33,715 nucleotides of DNA, taken from Candidatus Moraniibacteriota bacterium. Lineage in GTDB: Bacteria > Patescibacteriota > Minisyncoccia > Moranbacterales > GCA-2747515. Below the pieces are notes generated by a model that saw only the letters and a program-made list of their open reading frames with translations, was not told the DNA's origin and did not search any database. Numbering within the stretch: position 1 is the stretch's first letter; the number at the start of each line of letters is the position of its first letter. Of this stretch, positions 9,101 through 16,193 are shown piece by piece. Both the position numbers and the translations under genes were made by a program. The stretch covers positions 1 through 33,715 of the forward strand of contig JAGLWU010000023.1 in NCBI GenBank assembly GCA_023133275.1, read 5' to 3'.

Positions 9101-9742
9101 AGTTCCTACGCTACATAAATTTGTAGTTGGTTTTGAAGTTAATACTTGTCCGTTGTATGTACTATTACATTGTCCGTTAACTGGAGTTAGTGGAGGAGGA
9201 GTTATATCTTCTAAAAGCATACAGACTGGTATATGACTATTTGAATGGGCTCCCTTATAAGGAATTACATGACGTAACGAAATCATATCTACATTTTCTC
9301 CAACATCTATATTTCCAACATTTCCAGTCCAAAAAGCTTGTTCTTTATAATCTGGAACATCACCAGATTCATTAGTAGCAGCGACAGATTTAGTTCCATT
9401 ATTAGATGCTAAGAACACCCAAAATTTTTCATTTGGTTGTGCTACAGAACTTCTGCCGTCATATCCATCAAAAGACTGTAAAGTTACTGAATATTTACCT
9501 TTTGGAATATTTACGTATTGGTATAATACATCAGACCAAGTACTTGTTTGTTTAGTTGAGATTAATCCGTAACCTTTTGCTGCATTGTCAAATACTATTA
9601 ATCTATCATTTGCTTTTTTCTTTGTCAATGTACAACTTACTGGATAATGAACTGTTTCTGCTTGTGCATCGTAATTGAATGCAAAAAATACTATTACTAC
9701 ACTAACTACTGATAGTATTGTTGTAGTTATTAATTTTTTCAT
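6173..9742 (-). CDS. Large secreted surface protein: two CNGxC/WTC-type Cys repeats, six DUF11-like Ig-type repeats, SdrD B-like domain, C-terminal TGAG + hydrophobic + basic anchor
   Basis: 1189 aa; N-terminal signal peptide; repeats starting '[50 protein letters not shown]'; '[34 protein letters not shown]' (SdrD B-like); C-term '[28 protein letters not shown]'. Confidence 0.85.
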   Translation of the reverse strand: [1189 protein letters not shown]

Positions 9743-9856
9743 ACTAAATTATTATTAATATTTAATTGATAAAATTATGTCAACATATGACCATAATCAC
9801 TTAATTTAGCACCTTTTGAAAATTTTGTCAAGCACAATTTCAATATCACCGAATTC

Positions 9857-9887
9857 AAAAAACCACTATTTAAAATAGCAGTTTTTC
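9857..9887. terminator. Intrinsic terminator downstream of U32 peptidase
   Basis: AAAAAACCACTATTTAAAATAGCAGTTTTT. Confidence 0.6.
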
Positions 9888-9911
9888 AAAAAAATATTTA
9901 AAAATAAAAAG

Positions 9912-9923
9912 TCTAACTATCTA
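9912..9923. repeat. 8-bp-phased TCTA pair
   Basis: TCTA at 9912 and 9920. Confidence 0.4.
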
Positions 9924-9954
9924 AATAATTTATCTCTTCAAAAATTTATTCTAA

Positions 9955-11217
9955 TCACTCATTCTGAAACTTCTCCCGATCTTTCACTAAATACAATTTA
10001 TCATTCTTCCGAACTCTTTCAGAAACTTTAAAAGTAATCACATCACCTTTTTTTGTTTTCTTTTTAACTTCCTCATCAACCCGCAACTCTCCAATTTCCC
10101 CCTCCAGTGCACCAGTCGTCGCCCCGATAAATAAATATTCATCCCCAACTTGAATCGAGCCAGACTCAACTTTTGCCTCCATCACGCCAGCTTTTGGAAA
10201 ATAATGTGTAACTTTACCAATATATTCCTTTTCCTTCGTTGCTTTAGAACCATAAACCTCACAATATTCCCCAATTTCTTTACCTAAATAATAATTCCCT
10301 TTCGACAATTTACGATTGAAAACTTTTTCCAAATCTTTAAAATAACTTTCAATTTTTTCTTGCGTATAATTATTTTCCGCAATATCTCGCAAAGCCTTTT
10401 TATACGTCCGCACAACTGTCGAAACATATTCAGGCGAACGACCACGACCTTCTATTTTCATAACTAAAACACCCGCCTCCAAAAGCTTGTCCAAAAAATC
10501 AATCGTGCAAATATCTGCAGCACTCATCACATAATGATTATCAATCACCAATTCCTTACCAGTATCAACATCCGTAACTTTATATTTCATCCGACAAGTT
10601 TGCCGACACGCCCCTCGATTTGCTGAAGCACCCGTCGTATACAAACTCATCCAACAACGCCCCGACTGTGCCACACACAACGCCCCGTGAACAAAAGCCT
10701 CAATTTCCATCAACCGCCCTTCATTCCCCATTAAATTTTCTTCTTGAATTTTATCGTAAATATTTTTTATTTGTTCTAAATTTAATTCACGAGCCAAAAC
10801 TATTCGATTGGTCATTTTGGCGAAAAATTTTACTGTCTCGTAATTTGAAATTGAAAACTGAACTGACATGTGAACTGGAATTTTAATTTCATTACAATAA
10901 TTCACACAAGCAAAATCAAAAGCAATAATCGCATCAATTTTATTTTCCTTCGCCGCATTGATAATTTTTTTCATCACCGTAACATCGTGATCGTAAAGTA
11001 ATGTGTTTACAACTAGATAAGATTTCACATTATTTTTATGACAAATTTTTGCAACTTTTCCCAAGTCTTCAATCGTCATGTTACTCGCCGCCTGAGCTCG
11101 CATATTTAATTGTGTTACGCCAAAATAAATTGAATCCGCTCCAACTTTTATCGCTGCGGACAACGATTCAAAACTTCCGACTGGAGCCATTATTTCTGCG
11201 TCTTGTGGTTTTATCAT
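9955..11217 (-). CDS. U32 family peptidase / tRNA hydroxylation-type protein
   Basis: 420 aa; 'ADSIYFGVTQLNMRAQAASNMT', 'FVHGALCVAQSGRCWMSLYTTGASANRGACRQTCR', 'VMKIEGRGRSPEYVSTVVRTYKKAL'. Confidence 0.9.
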   Translation of the reverse strand: MIKPQDAEIMAPVGSFESLSAAIKVGADSIYFGVTQLNMRAQAASNMTIEDLGKVAKICHKNNVKSYLVVNTLLYDHDVTVMKKIINAAKENKIDAIIAFDFACVNYCNEIKIPVHMSVQFSISNYETVKFFAKMTNRIVLARELNLEQIKNIYDKIQEENLMGNEGRLMEIEAFVHGALCVAQSGRCWMSLYTTGASANRGACRQTCRMKYKVTDVDTGKELVIDNHYVMSAADICTIDFLDKLLEAGVLVMKIEGRGRSPEYVSTVVRTYKKALRDIAENNYTQEKIESYFKDLEKVFNRKLSKGNYYLGKEIGEYCEVYGSKATKEKEYIGKVTHYFPKAGVMEAKVESGSIQVGDEYLFIGATTGALEGEIGELRVDEEVKKKTKKGDVITFKVSERVRKNDKLYLVKDREKFQNE

Positions 11218-11239
11218 AATTTTATAATTTTAATAATTT

Positions 11240-11357
11240 TTGTGCTAGCCGCACGGGCTTTTTTGGGTTTGCTATTGGCAAACCCCTACAATCTCACTGT
11301 CATTCCGAAAAATAATTTTGTAATGAAACGGAAAAATTATTTATCCAGAATCTTAAA
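11240..11357 (+). repeat. Composite intergenic repeat, third core copy
   Basis: TGTGCTAGCCGCACGGGCTTTTTT + GGGTTTGCTATTGGCAAACCC (11265-11285) + GTCATTCCG...CCAGAATCTT. Confidence 0.85.
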
Positions 11358-11393
11358 CTTTTAAATTTTAATAAATAATTACTGAAATTGTGC

Positions 11394-11423
11394 TTGACAT
11401 AATAATAATAATAATAATATAGA
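11394..11423 (+). promoter_or_regulatory. Promoter with ATA-microsatellite spacer
   Basis: TTGACA (11394-11399), 18-nt spacer, TATAGA (11418-11423); (ATA)7 from 11399 to 11419. Confidence 0.6.
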
Positions 11424-11508
11424 ATGACTTATTCAGTTAAAATGTTTTGACTGATAGATGGATGCAATAATTTTGTATTTAAAAACCTTTTCAAGGAGGA
11501 AAATAATC

Positions 11509-11679
11509 ATGAAACTTACAAAAAGGTTTCTCGCAATAAACATTCTTTTAGGATTGCTTCTCACAGGATGTTTTGGAGAAAGTAATTCAGGTAGAGTTTG
11601 GGGCAATAGAATTGAAAGCAGTCTATCCTTAGAAGCAAACAAGGACATGCACGCCGAAGATGTTGGTCCTAAACAGTAA
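11509..11679 (+). CDS. Small lipoprotein, 56 aa
   Basis: MKLTKRFLAINILLGLLLTGCFGESNSGRVWGNRIESSLSLEANKDMHAEDVGPKQ; lipobox LTGC; strong SD (AAGGAGGAAA) before ATG 11509, so the 11458 start in the ORF track is probably too early; promoter and terminator flank it. Confidence 0.8.
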   Translation: MKLTKRFLAINILLGLLLTGCFGESNSGRVWGNRIESSLSLEANKDMHAEDVGPKQ

Positions 11680-11688
11680 AATCTCATT

Positions 11689-11746
11689 CACCCGCTATCA
11701 AAAATTCGTAACAACGAAAAGTCTATCTTAGCGGGTGGACTTTTTT
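11689..11746 (+). terminator. Terminator after the 56-aa lipoprotein
   Basis: CACCCGCTA...TAGCGGGTG stem (9 bp), nested TTCGT-AACA-ACGAA hairpin in the loop, then GACTTTTTT. Confidence 0.7.
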
Positions 11747-11931
11747 CATTTTACCTTCCTAGAAATACTCCCTCAAAGTTTTTCTCACCCTAATATCTCC
11801 TTCAAATCTAAAATTAAAACTTTTTTTCGTATACATAAATAAAAATACTCATTAAACATTTATTTAATTATAACACAAAGCAAATCTGTTTTTTAAAAAT
11901 AATAAATGCAAAAATACAACTAACTTACATA

Positions 11932-11959
11932 TCCATAAATCTAATTGTCTAAAAATCTA
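11932..11959. repeat. 8-bp-phased TCTA array
   Basis: TCTA at 11940, 11948, 11956; TCCA at 11932. Confidence 0.6.
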
Positions 11960-11982
11960 TATTTTACTTATCTATTTTTCAT

Positions 11983-12010
11983 TTGACTATTTAAATAAAT
12001 TTGCTAATAT
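11983..12010 (+). promoter_or_regulatory. Extended -10 promoter for the ncRNA candidate
   Basis: TTGACT (11983-11988), 16-nt spacer ending TGC, TAATAT (12005-12010). Confidence 0.65.
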
Positions 12011-12016
12011 TGAGAT

Positions 12017-12161
12017 GTAAAAGTCTTCAGAATGAAGAGTTGAATAAACTGCTTTGGCAGTCCATGAAACCAACTTAGAAAATAGGGAAAAAGTTTACTT
12101 TTTCCGTTACTTTTTTCAAAGGATTCATACGCTTTTCTGCATTGAGGACTTTTGCGTTTTT
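12017..12161 (+). ncRNA. Structured small RNA candidate, 6S RNA-like layout
   Basis: 5' GTAAAAGTCTTCAGAATG pairs with 3' CATTGAGGACTTTTGC; inner helix ATGAAACC (12064-12071)/GGATTCAT (12121-12128); side hairpin ACTGC-TTTG-GCAGT (12048-12061); apical hairpin GGAAAAAG-TTTA-CTTTTTCC (12086-12105); U-tract; extended -10 promoter upstream; no ORF. Confidence 0.6.
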
Positions 12162-12220
12162 AGAATAATATTATAAAAATATATCTGAACACATTTTTTT
12201 AAAACATATTTAAAAATAAA

Positions 12221-12244
12221 AAAACTAATCATGCAATTAGTTTT
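12221..12244. terminator. Terminator downstream of the histidine kinase operon
   Basis: AAAACTAAT-CATGCA-ATTAGTTTT. Confidence 0.7.
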
Positions 12245-12270
12245 TTAAAAAGTATTAAATTTTATATATA

Positions 12271-13914
12271 TTAGATTTCATCCTCATCTTCAATTTCCCT
12301 TTTTATTGGTAACTTCATTATAAATTTTGAGCCTTTATCCAAGCCTTCTGAATAAGCTGTTATTGTTCCACCATGTTTTTCCACTAAACTTTTTACAACA
12401 AAGAGACCCAAACCTGTTCCCTCCACTTCAGAAGATGACTCTTGCCCTCTGGTAAATTTTTCAAAAAGATTACTTTTAGTTCTTTCAGTCATGCCTCTAC
12501 CCGTGTCCTCCACAGAAATTTTAATAAATCCTTCTTCTTTTTCTGCCAAAATTTTTACACTTCCCTTAGGAGTATATTTAACTGCATTGTCAATTATATT
12601 TGAAATCACTTCTCGAATCTTATTTTTATCTGCTACTATTTTGGGAAGTGCTTTTTTGGGACACTTGACTGAAAATTTAAGTTTATTTTCTTTAGTTCTA
12701 ATTGCAAAAGTGCTTTCAAGTTCTTCTAAAATTTCTTGGATGTTTACTTTTGTGAATTCGTATTTTAAATGACCTGATTCTATCCTCGATGTAGTTAATA
12801 AATCTTCTATTAAATTGGTCATTCTTTCGTTGGCTTTATAGACTTTTTCTAGGGCTTCTATTGCTCGTTTATCACATTTGCCAAAGTTTCCATCTAGGAT
12901 CATTGCGGTATATCCTTTTACGGCTGTTGCGGGTGTTCGTAATTGATGTGTTGCTACAGAAAGAAATTCGTTTTTTGCTTTGTCTAATTCTTTTAGTTTT
13001 TTTGCTGTTTTCTCTAATTTTTTATTAGCTTTTTTTAAACGTTTTTGTATTTTTCTTAAACGTTCACTTTGCCTCTTCTCCTCCCTTGAAATCTTAATTA
13101 AAAGAATTGAGAAAAATAAGAAAATTAAAAAATTAAAAATATGAAAAATGGATTCATTCAATGATTCAGTAAAAAAAATTTCAACAAAAGAAATAGTTAA
13201 AAGCAATCCCACAACTAATTGAATACGTAATGATTGCATATTCATTAAATTATGCTTAGAAATAGAATAGCTAATCAAAAAAATAAAGGCAAAAATCAAA
13301 AGAAAATTCCCGTAAGGCAAAAAATTTATCCCAAACCACAAAGGAAAATTAGTTGTACCCGCCCCTAAACTTATAAAAAAAGCAACAAAAATAACTTTAT
13401 ATTTATTTTTTTGTACTTTATTTTTTTCTTTAAAAATTGAGTGTAGTATGTCTAAAGCTCCCATTAAATAAAAACCACCATAAATAAAAATTATATAATA
13501 TATATACAAAAATCCAGCTTTTGGCCAAAATTCAAATCCCGCAATAGATCTTAATTCTGTAAAATAAAGATTAGAAAAAGCAAATAATGAAAATGAAAAA
13601 GTTAAAATATAACCAAAAATAAACAAATATTTTCTTTTTTTATTTATTAATATAGTAATCCAATGATAATATAATATAGGTATAAATGTAGAGCCTATAT
13701 TTAACATTCCAACCCAAAAAAAAGCTACCTTATATGAATTTGAACTTAACCAAAAATAATAACTAACAGCCCACATACCAGAAAAAAGCATTAGTGTGCT
13801 AAAAACTATTTTATTAAAGTTCTTATTTTTACTTAATAATGATATAATTCCTAATACTACCAATGCTAATCCAAATATGAGTAGTATGAAAGAATATAAT
13901 ACATTCAGACTCAT
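12271..13914 (-). CDS. Sensor histidine kinase with N-terminal 7TM-type membrane region
   Basis: 547 aa; multiple TM segments then 'EFLSVATHQLRTPATAVKGY' (HisKA), 'REVISNIIDNAVKYTPKG' and 'ISVEDTGRGM..GTGLGLFVVKSLVEKHGG' (HATPase). Confidence 0.92.
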   Translation of the reverse strand: MSLNVLYSFILLIFGLALVVLGIISLLSKNKNFNKIVFSTLMLFSGMWAVSYYFWLSSNSYKVAFFWVGMLNIGSTFIPILYYHWITILINKKRKYLFIFGYILTFSFSLFAFSNLYFTELRSIAGFEFWPKAGFLYIYYIIFIYGGFYLMGALDILHSIFKEKNKVQKNKYKVIFVAFFISLGAGTTNFPLWFGINFLPYGNFLLIFAFIFLISYSISKHNLMNMQSLRIQLVVGLLLTISFVEIFFTESLNESIFHIFNFLIFLFFSILLIKISREEKRQSERLRKIQKRLKKANKKLEKTAKKLKELDKAKNEFLSVATHQLRTPATAVKGYTAMILDGNFGKCDKRAIEALEKVYKANERMTNLIEDLLTTSRIESGHLKYEFTKVNIQEILEELESTFAIRTKENKLKFSVKCPKKALPKIVADKNKIREVISNIIDNAVKYTPKGSVKILAEKEEGFIKISVEDTGRGMTERTKSNLFEKFTRGQESSSEVEGTGLGLFVVKSLVEKHGGTITAYSEGLDKGSKFIMKLPIKREIEDEDEI

Positions 13915-13926
13915 AACATTATAATT

Positions 13927-14886
13927 TTATTTTTTAGAAAAAGAAACTCCGTGAATTTTAAATGGTTCATAAAAAATGCTAACATTTTCACTAGAAAAAC
14001 CAGCCCCTAAAATAATTTCTTCAAAAACTTTTTCATCTTTATAGATCATAGGCCACAAAAGACCCCAATCTAAAAATATTTTTTCTCTATTTTTTTTAAC
14101 ATTTCCCGTAAGAAAATACCCACCCTCAACCAAAGAATTATAAATTTTACCACAAACTTCTATAGACTTCTCTGTATTAAAATAATCCATCAAACCAACC
14201 ATTTCAACGATATGCGGTCGAAAATTCTTAGATACCTCGACAATTGATCCTGCTGTATCACAAATAAATTCAAATTTATCAGCAATTCCTTCTTTAACTG
14301 CATTTATTTTTGCATTACTCAACGCTTCTTCATCTTTATCAATTAAAATAACTTTAATATTACAATCCTTATTTTCTTTTATAACTGAAATAACCGCTCT
14401 AGCAGATCCTGCGGCTATTGATATAAGTCTAATTTCAGACTCATTTTTAAACTCTTTTATCGTCTTATTAAGAAGTGAGGTTACTAAAATTCTTCTATTA
14501 TTTAAAGCCTTCTGATTATCAATATTATTGAACCAAAAATTAGTGAACTTAGACGCCAAATTATTTCCTGTATTTCCTTTACGAATTCTGTCTTCCCAAT
14601 CATAAACAACATCAAGAGCCATAGAACTAGCTGCTTTAACTTTAATATAATGATTTGTTTTACTAAATCTATCAATAAACAAACTGGAATAATGTTTTTC
14701 ATCACGACCCATTTCCCACCAAATTCGTTTAAAATTTTTACCTCTATATTGTTTAACAAAAAATTTTCTAAACAATATTTTTATAGAATTTGTTATCATA
14801 GCAAAAAAAGAAACAAGCCAGATAATAAAAAAGTATTTACTTTTACTTTCATTAAATCTATTATCGTTTAATGCTTGTATTTTCAT
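13927..14886 (-). CDS. SAM-dependent methyltransferase-like protein
   Basis: 319 aa; 'IRLISIAAGSARAVISVI', 'IKVILIDKDEEALSNAKINA', 'FEFICDTAGSIVEV', 'VEGGYFLTGNV'. Confidence 0.7.
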   Translation of the reverse strand: MKIQALNDNRFNESKSKYFFIIWLVSFFAMITNSIKILFRKFFVKQYRGKNFKRIWWEMGRDEKHYSSLFIDRFSKTNHYIKVKAASSMALDVVYDWEDRIRKGNTGNNLASKFTNFWFNNIDNQKALNNRRILVTSLLNKTIKEFKNESEIRLISIAAGSARAVISVIKENKDCNIKVILIDKDEEALSNAKINAVKEGIADKFEFICDTAGSIVEVSKNFRPHIVEMVGLMDYFNTEKSIEVCGKIYNSLVEGGYFLTGNVKKNREKIFLDWGLLWPMIYKDEKVFEEIILGAGFSSENVSIFYEPFKIHGVSFSKK

Positions 14887-14898
14887 ATTATTATGTTT

Positions 14899-15621
14899 TT
14901 AAATCAATTTAGATATCTCACTTATAACTTTATCAACACCCTCTTTCAAACTTTTTTTAGAATCGCCCTCTTCCCACAAATCATAAATCGGCTCGCCAAA
15001 AGTAACCACCACTTTTTTCTCATTTCTCGATTTCAAAAAATTTTTCAACGTAAATAATTTATACGAACCACTAATTCCAACTGGAACTATCGGAACACCA
15101 GTTTCCCTATGTAAACAAGCCACACCACGCTTCCCCTTGCGTAATTTATTATCACCACCTGTTTTACCTTCTGGAAAAACAAACAATTTTTCTCCATTTT
15201 CCAAAGCCTCAACAGCACTTTGTAAAAGATTTTTCAAACGAAGATTTTTATATTCTTCCCTTCTCCTACTTTTTATAGGAATACAATTATTAAATCTTAA
15301 CCATATAGCAGAAAAAATAGAAACTGGAAACGGCAAAGGAGTTTCAAACCTAAACCATTTAAAATAACTTTTGAAAACTAAATATCTTACTGGTGATAAC
15401 TCGCCAAAATAGAAATCCTCGCTTGGCAAAGCTATTGCCGTTCCTGTAATAAAACCGTCAAACTTTCTACTATTATGATTGCCAGCAAAAATAACGGGTT
15501 TATTTTTAAATTTTTTTAATTTCTCTTTTCCCCTAACTTCAAAATCAAAAAATATTTTTAACGTAGTATATGTTAAAAAAGAAAATATCAACTGAGTAGT
15601 TTTCGCAACAATCTTTCCCAT
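14899..15621 (-). CDS. 1-acyl-glycerol-3-phosphate acyltransferase (PlsC-like)
   Basis: 240 aa; 'VIFAGNHNSRKFDGF', 'FVFPEGKTGGDNKLRKGKRGVACLHRETGVPIVPVGISG'. Confidence 0.88.
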   Translation of the reverse strand: MGKIVAKTTQLIFSFLTYTTLKIFFDFEVRGKEKLKKFKNKPVIFAGNHNSRKFDGFITGTAIALPSEDFYFGELSPVRYLVFKSYFKWFRFETPLPFPVSIFSAIWLRFNNCIPIKSRRREEYKNLRLKNLLQSAVEALENGEKLFVFPEGKTGGDNKLRKGKRGVACLHRETGVPIVPVGISGSYKLFTLKNFLKSRNEKKVVVTFGEPIYDLWEEGDSKKSLKEGVDKVISEISKLI

Positions 15622-15639
15622 TTAATTAAAATTATGCCC

Positions 15640-16092
15640 CTAAATTTGCTTAATTTTATTTTTTCTCAACTTTTTTTTATTTTCCCTAAAACCATCCTCA
15701 TCTGAATATTCAAAAAAATTGTCATAATGATCATGTGTATTTTCCCTTTTATTTTCATGTTTTATCGGACACCAAAACTTTTCAGTTCTAGCCGCAACCT
15801 CTACAGAATAAGCTAAACAACCATTCGCATAATCACAATATAAACAATTAGCTTTTTCAATCCAGTTCAAATGACAAATTTTTACCCTTTCCGTATTAAA
15901 AAAATCTTTAAATTTAACAATATCAATACCATAAATCGGAAAACTTACTTTTTGATACACTTCAACAAAAATATGCAATAGAACTACAGGAAAAATCAAA
16001 CTGTAAATAAAAGGCACTGTAATGATAAAACTCAATTTTTTAATATTTATAACATCACCTAAAAAATTTGTTTTATGCTTTTTATCACTCAT
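15640..16092 (-). CDS. Cys-rich membrane-associated hypothetical protein
   Basis: 150 aa; TM segment then 'CHLNWIEKANCLYCDYANGCLAYSVEVAARTEKFWCPIKHENK'; packed in the plsC/MMPL operon. Confidence 0.7.
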   Translation of the reverse strand: MSDKKHKTNFLGDVINIKKLSFIITVPFIYSLIFPVVLLHIFVEVYQKVSFPIYGIDIVKFKDFFNTERVKICHLNWIEKANCLYCDYANGCLAYSVEVAARTEKFWCPIKHENKRENTHDHYDNFFEYSDEDGFRENKKKLRKNKIKQI

Positions 16093-16193
16093 CTTTTAAA
16101 AAATTAACAATAAATCTTGAAATATAATCTTAACACAGACTTAAATGTTTGTCAATAATGTTTTAAACTAATTTCCTATTTATTTCAATAATC

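Noticed and set aside
11433-11687. 84-aa minus-strand ORF opposite the lipoprotein
   Set aside because: The plus strand has promoter, SD, lipobox and terminator; the minus ORF has none.
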